Shown piece after piece: positions 34,436 through 42,697 of a DNA stretch of 64,000 nt. The position numbers and the translations under genes are program-made. The stretch is from assembly GCF_025145645.1 (NCBI RefSeq), contig NZ_CP102252.1:620001-684000 (forward strand), in the 5' to 3' direction. The notes below the pieces were generated by a model, which was given only the letters and a program-made list of their open reading frames with translations, did not search any database and was not told where the DNA came from. Origin of the DNA: Alistipes senegalensis JC50. GTDB lineage: Bacteria > Bacteroidota > Bacteroidia > Bacteroidales > Rikenellaceae. Each line of letters opens with the position of its first letter. The first letter of the stretch is position 1.

Positions 34436-34560
34436 GCATCGTATCAGCGTATGGCAGGTTCGGGGCTTCGTAAAGCCGGCAAAGCAGGAGCATACTCGAC
34501 GTATGCGACTGCCGAAGCCGGCGAGGAAAGTGCCGAAGATGCCATGCGATCATACGATGC
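34436..34560. repeat. Inverted repeat spanning the pyrD-pyrF junction
   Basis: The arms are 21 bases long: GCATCGTATCAGCG... at 34436-34456 and its complement at 34540-34560, differing at three positions. A smaller perfect hairpin, GCATAC-TCGAC-GTATGC, lies inside. The right arm includes the last codons and stop of pyrD, so the element has been inserted at, or has evolved from, the gene's 3' end. Confidence 0.65.
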
Positions 34561-35458
34561 CGATTATGTCTGACAATTTTTCAATTCCCAGCCGCTCCAT
34601 CTCGCCGGGCAGGGCCTCGACGATCTCTTTCGAAGCGTAGGGATTCACCAGGTTGGCGGCCCCGACCTGCACGGCCGTGGCCCCGGCCATCATCATCTCG
34701 ATCACGTCGCGGGCCGTCGTGACGCCGCCGCATCCCATGACGGGAATCCGGCACGCTTTGGCGACCTGATAAACCATCCGCACGGCCACGGGGAAGACCG
34801 CGGCGCCCGAGAATCCGCCCATCGTGTTGGCGATGACCGGACGGCGGCGGGCAATGTCGATGCGCATGCCCAGCAGGGTGTTTATCAGGCAGATGCCGTC
34901 GGCCCCCGCCTCCTCGCACGCCCGGGCGATCGAAACGATGTCCGTGACGTTGGGCGAGAGCTTGATGAACACGGGCTTCGTCGTCACCGCCTTCACGGCG
35001 CGCGTCACCTCGGCGGCGGCATCCGGGCAGGTGCCGAACGACATACCGCCGTGCCGCACGTTGGGGCACGAGACGTTGACCTCGATCAGTCCGACCTGCT
35101 CCTGCTTGTCGATCCGCTCGCAGCAGTAGGCGTACTCCTCGACCGAGAATCCCGAGATATTGGCGATGACGGGTTTCCGGAAAAAGGTTTTCAGCCGCGG
35201 CAGTTCCTCGCGGATCACGGCGTCGATACCGGGGTTCTGCAACCCCACGGCGTTGATCATCCCGGCTTCGCACTCGGCGATGCGGGGCGTGGGGTTGCCG
35301 AAGCGCGGCTCCCGCGTGGTGCCTTTGAACGAGAACGATCCGAGGACGTTGATGTCGTAGAACTCCCGGAATTCGTTGCCGTAGCCGAAAGTTCCGCTGG
35401 CCGGAACGACCGGATTGTCCAGCCTCAGGCCGCACAGTTCAACCGATGTGTCTACCAT
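34550..35458 (-). CDS. pyrD: Dihydroorotate dehydrogenase, class 1B catalytic subunit
   Basis: PyrD oxidises dihydroorotate to orotate. The 302 residues fit the cytoplasmic class 1B, which uses NAD through the PyrK subunit. Visible are VPASGTFGYGNEF, the catalytic-Cys loop VNVSCPNVRHGG, and the FMN-binding segments MGCGGVTTARDVIEM and AGATAVQVGAAN. The ATG at 35458 overlaps the pyrK stop by 7 bp, consistent with stoichiometric production of the two subunits. Confidence 0.97.
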   Translation of the reverse strand: MVDTSVELCGLRLDNPVVPASGTFGYGNEFREFYDINVLGSFSFKGTTREPRFGNPTPRIAECEAGMINAVGLQNPGIDAVIREELPRLKTFFRKPVIANISGFSVEEYAYCCERIDKQEQVGLIEVNVSCPNVRHGGMSFGTCPDAAAEVTRAVKAVTTKPVFIKLSPNVTDIVSIARACEEAGADGICLINTLLGMRIDIARRRPVIANTMGGFSGAAVFPVAVRMVYQVAKACRIPVMGCGGVTTARDVIEMMMAGATAVQVGAANLVNPYASKEIVEALPGEMERLGIEKLSDIIGIV

Positions 35459-36192
35459 ATGATCTCTCCTTTCTCCAATACCGGCCCCTCCTTGCAGATG
35501 CGCTTGTTGCCGTATTTGGTTTTGCACGAACAGCCCATGCAGGCGCCGAATCCGCACCCCATGCGCTCCTCGAACGACAGCTGCCCGTCGCACTCCGTGG
35601 CGCTGTACAGCGCATGGAGCATCGGCAGCGGGCCGCAGGCGTAAAAGTAATCGAAATCCAGTCCCCGTTCGGCGATGGCCGTGGTGACGAACCCTTCGAC
35701 ACCCCGCGAACCATCGACCGTCGAGACGGTGACCTCGCATCCCAGCGCGCGGAACTCCTCCTCGTAGAAGACCTCCGCGGCGGTGTTGAAACCCAGCACC
35801 ACCTGTACCGGTTTGCCTTCGGCCAGGAGCCGCTTCGCCAGGTTGTAGAGCGGCGGCACGCCCACGCCGCCCCCGACCAACAGAGGCCGCCGGGCGTCGT
35901 TCTTCGTCGAGAACCCGTTGCCCAGACCCGTCAGCAAGTCGAGCTCCCCGCCCGCCCGCATCCGGCTCATCTGTTCGGTGCCTCCGCCCACGACCTTGTA
36001 GATCAGCGTGATCGAACGTTCGTCGAAATCGCAGACCGAGATGGGACGGCGCAGATACCGGCCCTCCAGCGCGATGTTGACGAACTGCCCGGGCGCCGTG
36101 ATCCACTGCGTGTCGCCGGCGAGCGTCATCCGCCACACCGCGTCGGTCAGCGGCTCGTTCGTGAGAATCCTATATATACCTTTCTTATACAT
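35452..36192 (-). CDS. pyrK: Dihydroorotate dehydrogenase electron transfer subunit
   Basis: PyrK carries FAD and a 2Fe-2S cluster and passes electrons from PyrD to NAD. The 246 residues contain the flavin-binding RRPISVCDFDE, the nucleotide-binding PLLVGGGVGVPPLYNLA, and the C-terminal cysteine cluster CGFGACMGCSC plus a further Cys in RICKEGP. The ATG at 36192 gives the normal N-terminus. A palindrome with a promoter -7 box lies 15-36 bases upstream. Confidence 0.96.
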   Translation of the reverse strand: MYKKGIYRILTNEPLTDAVWRMTLAGDTQWITAPGQFVNIALEGRYLRRPISVCDFDERSITLIYKVVGGGTEQMSRMRAGGELDLLTGLGNGFSTKNDARRPLLVGGGVGVPPLYNLAKRLLAEGKPVQVVLGFNTAAEVFYEEEFRALGCEVTVSTVDGSRGVEGFVTTAIAERGLDFDYFYACGPLPMLHALYSATECDGQLSFEERMGCGFGACMGCSCKTKYGNKRICKEGPVLEKGEIIW

Positions 36193-36206
36193 AAATTTTC
36201 CTTTCC

Positions 36207-36228
36207 GTACTTTTGAGGGCAAAAGTAC
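36207..36228. promoter_or_regulatory. Palindromic operator/promoter upstream of pyrK
   Basis: GTACTTTTG-AGGG-CAAAAGTAC is a perfect dyad with 9-bp arms. Each arm contains TACTTTTG, the -7 consensus, one facing pyrK (36227-36220) and one facing away. No -33 TTTG box lies at the usual distance for the pyrK direction. It could be an internal promoter or a regulator site within the pyr run. A similar small dyad overlaps the purE promoter. Confidence 0.55.
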
Positions 36229-36559
36229 CAAAACCCTCCGCATGTCGTTCTCCGCGGGATCGCCGCCGGCATTTCGCTGAACGGGCAGAGTAAGATCGGG
36301 CCTTTACTCTTTCCCGTTCCGGGCGCTCGATGCCACCGCCGCTCCTTTTCCGCTCCGAACGATAATGCGGAACTCAGATGCCACAATCTGTGGATAACTT
36401 CGGCGTTTTGTCGGAATTATAAGAGCACTTCACCCGGAATTTTGATTTCAGGCGAGCAGATTTCGGCCTGACCGAAGGTTGACGCGGATGGGCTGTACAC
36501 GAGGTACTGCCCATTCGCGGCAAGCAAGGAAGGACGAAAGGTGCCGCATGAAATCGAAA
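36229..36559. other. Gene-free stretch between carB and pyrK with one hairpin
   Basis: No coding sequence is supported here. A hairpin with arms GAACGGG-C-AGAGTAA (36279-36293) and TTACTCT-TT-CCCGTTC (36304-36319) is the only clear structure; it lacks a T-run. The stretch interrupts an otherwise dense pyr operon by 331 bp, so carB to pyrK may be read as separate units. Confidence 0.6.
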
Positions 36560-39500
36560 TTATTTTGAATCTATGGTCGAAACGCGCAGCGTGATCTCCT
36601 CCAGCACGTCGAGCAGCACCTTCACCGTTTCCAGCGCCGTGAAGACCGTCACGTTGTTCTCGACGGCCGTGCGGCGGATTTCGTAACCGTCGAGGCGCGT
36701 GTTGTGCTGGTTGATGTCGATCGTGTTGATGACGTAGCTGACATGTCCCTGACGCAATGCGTCGATGATCTCGTTGCTGCCCTCGTTGAGCTTGCGGCGC
36801 GTACGGGTGCGGATACCGTGCGCACGCAGGAACTCCGCCGTACCGGTGGTCGCCTCGATGTTGAAGCCCAGGTCGTAGAACCGCTTCACCAGCGGCAGCG
36901 CCTGCGGCTTGTCGTCGTCGGCGATGGTGACGAAGATCGTTCCGTAGTTCGAGACGTGCATGCCCGTAGCTTGCAGGGCCTTGTAGAGCGCCCGCGTGAT
37001 CTTGTCGTCGTAGCCGATCGCCTCGCCCGTCGATTTCATCTCCGGCGAGAGGTAGGAATCCATGCCGCGGATCTTAGCGAACGAGAAGGCCGGGGCCTTG
37101 ACGTACCAGCGCTCCTTCTCCTTGCCGCAAACCTCGGTAATGCCCTGCTCGCGCAGCGACTTGCCCAGGATGACCTGCGTGGCGATGTGGGCCATCGGCA
37201 CGCCCGTCGATTTCGAGAGGAAGGGCACCGTACGCGACGAACGCGGGTTGACCTCGATGACATAAACGTCGTCGTCGCCGGCGACGATGAACTGGATGTT
37301 GTACAGACCGACGATGCCGATGCGCAGACCCAGTTTCACCGTATAGTCGATGATCTTGTCCTTGGCTTTCTGGCTCACGCTGAAGGTCGGATAGACGCTG
37401 ATCGAGTCGCCCGAGTGAATACCCGTATGCTCGACATGCTCCATGATGCCGGGGATGAAGACATCCTTGCCGTCGCAGATGGCGTCCACCTCCAGCTCCT
37501 TGCCCATGATGTAGCGATCGACCAGCACCGGCTGGTCCACGTCGATCTCCACGGCGGTTTGCAGGTAGTGGCGCAGGCGCTCTTCGTTCGAGACGATCTG
37601 CATGGCGCGGCCGCCCAGCACGTAGCTCGGACGCACCAACACCGGATAACCGATGCGGGCCGCGGCCTTCACGCCCGCCTCGATGTTCGTCACAGCCTCG
37701 GCTTCGGGCTGCGGAATCTGCAACTCCTCCATGATCTTCTCGAAGCAGCCGCGGTCCTCGGCGTTCCTGATCGCCTCGGTGTCGGTGCCGATGATGGGCA
37801 CGCCCAGCTTCGAAAGGGGCTCGGCGAGGTTGATGGCGGTCTGTCCGCCGAGCGACACGACGATGGCCTTCGGCTTTTCGAGGTGCACGACGTTCATCAC
37901 GTCCTCCACCGTCAGCGGCTCGAAGTAGAGTTTGTCGCTGGTGGTGTAGTCCGTCGAAACGGTTTCGGGGTTGTTGTTGATGATGATCGCCTCGTAGCCC
38001 GCGGCGCGGATCGACCAGATGGCGTGCACCGTCGAGTAGTCGAACTCGACGCCCTGTCCGATGCGGATCGGGCCCGAACCCAGCACGATGATCTTCTCCT
38101 TCGGGCTCACCACCGATTCGTTCTCCTCCTCGTAGGTCGAGTAGAAATAGGGCACGTAGGAGGCGAACTCGCTGGCGCAGGTGTCGATCATCTTGTAGAC
38201 CGGGAAGATGCCGTTCTTCTCGCGCAGAAGATACATGTCGTGCTGCGAGACGCCCCACAGCTGGCCGATGAACTTGTCGCTGAATCCCATGCGCTTGGCG
38301 GCGCGGAGCGTCTCGACATCCATCGGGTTGGCGCGGACGACCGCCTCGAATTCGATGATGTTCTTGAACTTCTCGAGGAAGAACATGTCGATCTTCGTGT
38401 TGTTATAGATCAGCGCCAGATCGACGCCGTTGCGGATCAGCTGCGCGATGGCGTAAAGCCGGTCGTCGGTGCCCTCCTTGATATAGGCCAGCAGGTCGTC
38501 GTTCGACCAGTTGTCGAATTTCTTGTGGTAGATATGGCAGACGCCCGTCTCGAGCGAACGCACGGCTTTCAGCAGCGACTCCTCCATCGTACGGCCGATC
38601 GACATCACCTCGCCCGTGGCCTTCATCTGCGTGCCGAGCTTGTTCGAAGCGTCGGAGAACTTGTCGAAGGGGAAGCGGGCGACCTTCGTCACCACGTAGT
38701 CCAGCGTCGGTTCGAACGATGCCGGCGTGTTGGCGATGCGGATCTCGTCGAGCGTCAGACCCACGGCGATCTTCGCGCTGACGCGGGCGATCGGATAGCC
38801 CGAAGCCTTCGACGCCAGAGCCGAGGAGCGCGACACGCGGGGGTTGACCTCGATCAGGTAGTATTTGAACGAGAGGGGGTCCAGTGCGAACTGCACGTTG
38901 CAGCCGCCCTCGATCTTCAGCGCGCGGATGAGCTTCAGCGCCGAGTCGCGCAACATCTGGAACTCCTTGTTGGTGAGCGTCTGGCTCGGAGCCACGACGA
39001 TCGAGTCGCCGGTATGGACGCCCACGGGGTCGATGTTCTCCATGCAGCAGATGCAGATGGCCGTGTCGTTGTGGTCGCGCATCACCTCGAACTCAATCTC
39101 CTTGTAGCCCTTGATGCTTTTTTCGATGAGCACCTGATGCACGGGCGAAACGGCGAGTGCGTTGCGCATCAGCTCGCGCAGCTCGGCTTCGTCGTCGGCG
39201 AAGCCGCCGCCCGTGCCGCCCAGCGTGAAAGCCGGACGCAGCACCACCGGATAACCGATCCGGTGAGCCACCTCGGCCGCCTCTTCGACCGACATGGCGA
39301 TCTGCGACTCGATGACCGGCTCGCCCAGCGATTCGCACAACTCCTTGAACAGCTCGCGGTCCTCGGCACGCTCGATCGACTCGAACGAGGTGCCCAGAAT
39401 CTCGACCTGGCACTCCTGGAGAATCCCCTTCTTGGCCAGCTGCACGGCGAGGTTCAGGCCCGTCTGTCCACCCAGTCCCGGAACGATGGCGTCGGGGCGC

Positions 39501-39742
39501 TCGTAGCGGATGATCTTGGCGACGTACTCCAGCGTCAGGGGCTCCATGTAGACCTTGTCGGCGATATGCGTATCGGTCATGATCGTGGCGGGGTTCGAGT
39601 TGACGAGAATCACCTCGTATCCCTCCTCTTTGAGCGCCAGACACGCCTGCGTGCCCGCGTAGTCGAACTCTGCGGCCTGTCCGATGACGATCGGGCCCGA
39701 CCCGATGACCATTACCTTCTTGATATCCTTTCTCTTAGGCAT
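36560..39742 (-). CDS. carB: Carbamoyl-phosphate synthase large subunit
   Basis: CarB makes carbamoyl phosphate from bicarbonate, ammonia (from CarA) and two ATP. The 1060 residues have the two tandem halves, each with an ATP-grasp domain: KVMVIGSGPIVIGQAAEFDY opens the first and IIVLGSGPIRIGQGVEFDYS the second. A C-terminal MGS-like domain (VTIADDDKPQALPLVKRFYD, then TGTAEFLRAHG) is the place where UMP or IMP and ornithine act in relatives. The start overlaps the carA stop by 8 bp. Confidence 0.97.
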   Translation of the reverse strand: MPKRKDIKKVMVIGSGPIVIGQAAEFDYAGTQACLALKEEGYEVILVNSNPATIMTDTHIADKVYMEPLTLEYVAKIIRYERPDAIVPGLGGQTGLNLAVQLAKKGILQECQVEILGTSFESIERAEDRELFKELCESLGEPVIESQIAMSVEEAAEVAHRIGYPVVLRPAFTLGGTGGGFADDEAELRELMRNALAVSPVHQVLIEKSIKGYKEIEFEVMRDHNDTAICICCMENIDPVGVHTGDSIVVAPSQTLTNKEFQMLRDSALKLIRALKIEGGCNVQFALDPLSFKYYLIEVNPRVSRSSALASKASGYPIARVSAKIAVGLTLDEIRIANTPASFEPTLDYVVTKVARFPFDKFSDASNKLGTQMKATGEVMSIGRTMEESLLKAVRSLETGVCHIYHKKFDNWSNDDLLAYIKEGTDDRLYAIAQLIRNGVDLALIYNNTKIDMFFLEKFKNIIEFEAVVRANPMDVETLRAAKRMGFSDKFIGQLWGVSQHDMYLLREKNGIFPVYKMIDTCASEFASYVPYFYSTYEEENESVVSPKEKIIVLGSGPIRIGQGVEFDYSTVHAIWSIRAAGYEAIIINNNPETVSTDYTTSDKLYFEPLTVEDVMNVVHLEKPKAIVVSLGGQTAINLAEPLSKLGVPIIGTDTEAIRNAEDRGCFEKIMEELQIPQPEAEAVTNIEAGVKAAARIGYPVLVRPSYVLGGRAMQIVSNEERLRHYLQTAVEIDVDQPVLVDRYIMGKELEVDAICDGKDVFIPGIMEHVEHTGIHSGDSISVYPTFSVSQKAKDKIIDYTVKLGLRIGIVGLYNIQFIVAGDDDVYVIEVNPRSSRTVPFLSKSTGVPMAHIATQVILGKSLREQGITEVCGKEKERWYVKAPAFSFAKIRGMDSYLSPEMKSTGEAIGYDDKITRALYKALQATGMHVSNYGTIFVTIADDDKPQALPLVKRFYDLGFNIEATTGTAEFLRAHGIRTRTRRKLNEGSNEIIDALRQGHVSYVINTIDINQHNTRLDGYEIRRTAVENNVTVFTALETVKVLLDVLEEITLRVSTIDSK

Positions 39743-40826
39743 TTTTGTGATCCTCCATTATTTTAGTGAACTTCTTGAACAAATAGGCGCTGTCCTGCGG
39801 TCCCGAAGCGCTCTCGGGGTGGTACTGCATCGAGAAGACCCGGTCGGCGACGCACTCCACGCCCTCGGCCGTGCCGTCGAGCAGATTGACGTGCGTCAGC
39901 GTAAGCCCCGTGCCCTCCAGCGAATCAATATCCACGGCATAGCTGTGGTTCTGGCTCGTGATTTCGAGCTTGCCCGTCAGGAGGTTCTTCACCGGATGGT
40001 TGGCGCCGCGGTGGCCGAACTTCATCTTGAAGGTCTTGGCGCCGTAGGCCAGCGAAATCAACTGATGTCCCATGCAGATACCGAAGATCGGCAGCTTGCC
40101 CCGGAGCTGTTTCACCAGCTCGATCACCGGAGCCACGTCCTCCGGGTTGCCGGGGCCGTTCGACAGCACGAGGCCGTCGGGATGGAAGGCCATGATCTCC
40201 TCCACGGTGGAGTTGTAGGGCATGACCGTCACGTTGCAGCCCACGCGGTTCAGCAGACGGATGATATTGTACTTGATGCCGCAGTCAACGGCCACCACGT
40301 CGTATTTGTGGTTGGGAACGCGCGACATCCAGCGCTTCTTGCAGCTCACGCGCGCAACCATGTCGTGCGGCATGACGTACTCCTGCAATTTGCGCAGGGC
40401 CTCTTCGCGGGGCGTCGCGGCGTCGGTGACGATCACCTTTTGGGTCCCCTCGTCGCGGATGATGCGCGTCAGGGCGCGGGTATCGACGCCCCAGATGGCC
40501 GGAATGTCGTGCTCCTCGAAGACCTCGTTCAGCGTCTTCGTGTAGCGGAAGTTCGACGGCGAGTCGTTGTACTCGCGGACGATCATGCCGCCGATGGTCG
40601 GCGTTTTGGTCTCGTAATCCTCGTCGGCCATACCGTAGTTGCCGATCAGCGGGTAGGTCATCACCACCATCTGATCGGTGTACGACGGGTCGGACATGAT
40701 CTCCTGATACCCCACCATCGAGGTGTTGAAGACGATCTCGTTGATGGCCTCGCGGTCGGCTCCGAAACCGTATCCGTAGAATTCACGGCCGTTCTCCAAG
40801 ACAATTTTTTTCGTAAATGCTTTCAT
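39735..40826 (-). CDS. carA: Carbamoyl-phosphate synthase small subunit
   Basis: CarA releases ammonia from glutamine and channels it to CarB. The 363 residues have the N-terminal small-subunit fold (FTKKIVLENGREFYGYGFG, NTSMVGYQEIMSDPSY) and a C-terminal class I amidotransferase with the nucleophile in FGICMGHQLISLAYG and the catalytic His in MQYHPE. The gap to pyrC (196 bp) holds a dispersed inverted repeat; no promoter box was seen there, so transcription from the pyrC promoter is likely. Confidence 0.97.
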   Translation of the reverse strand: MKAFTKKIVLENGREFYGYGFGADREAINEIVFNTSMVGYQEIMSDPSYTDQMVVMTYPLIGNYGMADEDYETKTPTIGGMIVREYNDSPSNFRYTKTLNEVFEEHDIPAIWGVDTRALTRIIRDEGTQKVIVTDAATPREEALRKLQEYVMPHDMVARVSCKKRWMSRVPNHKYDVVAVDCGIKYNIIRLLNRVGCNVTVMPYNSTVEEIMAFHPDGLVLSNGPGNPEDVAPVIELVKQLRGKLPIFGICMGHQLISLAYGAKTFKMKFGHRGANHPVKNLLTGKLEITSQNHSYAVDIDSLEGTGLTLTHVNLLDGTAEGVECVADRVFSMQYHPESASGPQDSAYLFKKFTKIMEDHKNA

Positions 40827-40906
40827 CCTTATCTGTTTGATTTCGTAGTTGCATGTTTATCGGGCAGGAAATCCATCCACCATTCCATTTCATCCTTCAA
40901 CCCTCC

Positions 40907-41014
40907 CCCGTCATTGCGAGGAGCGTAGCGACGTGGCAATCTGCCCGGAAGTTGTAACCTTACAGCGTCTCCATCAGATTCCCGCGCTCACTTTCGTTCG
41001 CTCGGAATGACGGG
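40907..41014. repeat. Dispersed ~105-bp inverted repeat, copy 3
   Basis: Begins CCCCGTCATTGCGAGGAGCG and ends CGCTCGGAATGACGGG, with GTGGCAATCT and AGATTCCCGCGC as inner arms. It lies in the pyrC-carA gap. Same family as copies at 3383-3489 and 23647-23753. Confidence 0.75.
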
Positions 41015-41022
41015 AAAAACTT

Positions 41023-42294
41023 TTAGTCTTCAACTTTCATCTCATCGTAAACCTCTTTGCCGCCCACCACCGTCAGCACGGCGCGGCCCTGCACCTCCCA
41101 TCCGGCGAAGGGCGTGGCGCGGCCCTTCGAAAGGAACGTTTCGGGATCGACCCGGTACTGCGCCCCGAGGTCCAGCACCGTGAAATCGGCCGGATCGCCC
41201 GCCTCCACGCCTCCTTCGAGCCCGAAGATGCGCCGGGGATTCTTCGACATCAGGTCGAAGAGCCGTTCGAGGGAGATCGTTCCCGGAAGCACCAGATACT
41301 TGTACAGCAGCGGGAAGGCGGTTTCCAGCCCCACGATGCCCATAGCGCTGCCGGCCAGCCCGCGCGACTTCTCCTCGGCGGTGTGGGGCGCATGATCCGT
41401 AGCCACGACCTCGATCGTGCCGTCCGCGATGCCTGCGACAAGCGCCTCGCGGTCGGCGCGGCTCCGGAGCGGCGGATTCATCTTGAAGCGCCCCTCCTCC
41501 TGCAAATCCTCGTCGCACAGCAGCAGGTAGTGCGGCGCCGTCTCGCAGCTCACCCGCAGTCCCCGCGCCTTCGCCCGCCGCACCAGCTCAACGCTCTCCT
41601 TCGTGGAGACGTGGCAAACGTGGTACTGGCAGCCGGTCTTTTCGGCCAGCGCGATGTCGCGCTCCACCTGCCGCCACTCGCTCTCGGAGCAGATGCCCCG
41701 GTGTCCGTGCTCGCGGCAGTAGTCCCCGTCGTGGATATACCCTCCGCGCAGCAGTTCATCGACCTCGCAGTGGGCCACGATGGGTTTGCCGACGGCCGCC
41801 GCACGGCGCATCGCCTCCTCCATCAGCTCGTCCGACTGCACGCCGCGGCCGTCGTCGGAAAATCCGACCACCTCCGGGGCCAGGGCCGCGAAATCGACCA
41901 GCTCGCCGCAGCCGCGCTGCCCCATCGTGATCGTGCCGTAAGGCTTCACGCGCACCGCGGCGTCGCGGCGGATGATCGCCAGCTGCTCGCCGAGCGTCGC
42001 CGGCGTATCGGGTGCGGGGCAGAGGTTGGGCATCGAACAGACCGTGGTGTAACCCCCGCGGGCCGCCGCGGCCGTACCGGTGGCTATGGTCTCCTTCTGC
42101 GGGAAACCCGGCTCGCGCAGGTGGACGTGGACATCGACCAGCCCCGGCACGAGGCACAGCCCCCCGAGGTCCACGACCCGGTCGCCCGGCCGAGGCTCCC
42201 CGGCCGTCACCACACGACCGTCCTCGACGGCGAGACAGCCCGTTTCGAACCGTCCCCCGCGGTAGATCGTCGCGTTGGTATAATACGTTTTCAT
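41023..42294 (-). CDS. pyrC: Dihydroorotase
   Basis: PyrC cyclises carbamoyl aspartate to dihydroorotate. The 423 residues match the class I (long) type: LVDVHVHLREPGFPQKETI with the metal-binding HxH, ARGGYTTVCSMPN, the HVSTKESVELV and ETAPHYLLL segments, and VVATDHAPH with the catalytic Asp near the C-terminus. The ATG at 42294 lies 15 bases after the U-run of an intrinsic terminator, so expression depends on read-through of the leader described at 42309-42440. It is the first gene of the pyr run. Confidence 0.96.
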   Translation of the reverse strand: MKTYYTNATIYRGGRFETGCLAVEDGRVVTAGEPRPGDRVVDLGGLCLVPGLVDVHVHLREPGFPQKETIATGTAAAARGGYTTVCSMPNLCPAPDTPATLGEQLAIIRRDAAVRVKPYGTITMGQRGCGELVDFAALAPEVVGFSDDGRGVQSDELMEEAMRRAAAVGKPIVAHCEVDELLRGGYIHDGDYCREHGHRGICSESEWRQVERDIALAEKTGCQYHVCHVSTKESVELVRRAKARGLRVSCETAPHYLLLCDEDLQEEGRFKMNPPLRSRADREALVAGIADGTIEVVATDHAPHTAEEKSRGLAGSAMGIVGLETAFPLLYKYLVLPGTISLERLFDLMSKNPRRIFGLEGGVEAGDPADFTVLDLGAQYRVDPETFLSKGRATPFAGWEVQGRAVLTVVGGKEVYDEMKVED

Positions 42295-42308
42295 CTTGTC
42301 AGGGACAC

Positions 42309-42340
42309 AAAAAAATAGGGCAACCGAAACAGTTACCCTA
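42309..42340 (-). terminator. Attenuator terminator before pyrC
   Basis: On the minus strand TAGGGTAAC pairs with GTTGCCCTA (one U-G wobble) around a 7-base loop, followed by seven T. It stands between the promoter at 42469-42500 and pyrC, and its 5' arm contains the stop codon of the leader ORF. A ribosome close behind RNA polymerase would therefore block the hairpin. Confidence 0.85.
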
Positions 42341-42440
42341 ATAAAACAATAATGCCCGAATCCGTCGGAGACTGGAAACCCGACCAGTAATCCTGCTGCC
42401 AAAATGCTTGCGCCGATGCTATGTTGGGTTTACAATTCAT
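42333..42440 (-). CDS. Leader peptide of the pyr operon (putative attenuation peptide)
   Basis: This ATG-initiated ORF of 35 codons starts about 25 bases after the predicted transcription start and ends in TAA inside the 5' arm of the terminator. The peptide starts MNCKPNIASAQ and ends GIIVLLG. The message just before the terminator is U-rich (ATTATTGTTTTATTA), the type of tract at which polymerase pauses when UTP is low in E. coli pyrBI. There is no strong Shine-Dalgarno sequence, as usual in Bacteroidota. The role is inferred from layout. Confidence 0.65.
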   Translation of the reverse strand: MNCKPNIASAQAFWQQDYWSGFQSPTDSGIIVLLG

Positions 42441-42468
42441 AGGACTCAGGTGTCGCTGTAATTGTGTA

Positions 42469-42500
42469 CAAAGATAGAGGTTTTTCGCCGCCCCTGCAAA
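42469..42500 (-). promoter_or_regulatory. Promoter of the pyr operon
   Basis: On the minus strand TTTG (42500-42497), a 20-base spacer and TATCTTTG (42476-42469) match the consensus exactly. Transcription would begin near 42464, about 170 nt before the pyrC ATG. Confidence 0.85.
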
Positions 42501-42697
42501 ACTTTTCCGGAAAAATTTTTCAACAATCCGTCCACAGCCATTCGTCCCGCCCCGACAGGGAACAACGCGAAAGAGAGTTCCAAAAGCGAACAGGGGTTTG
42601 AGGTGGGGTCCGATTCGCAAACGCGGCGGAATGCCGCGACTGCGGCCATCGAAAACGCCGAAAGAAGCGACAGGCGAGTCCGGCGGACAGCCCTCCC

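Noticed and set aside
36147..36386. 79-codon frame upstream of pyrK
   Set aside because: It overlaps the pyrK start and promoter dyad in another frame, has no recognisable motif and no upstream signals.
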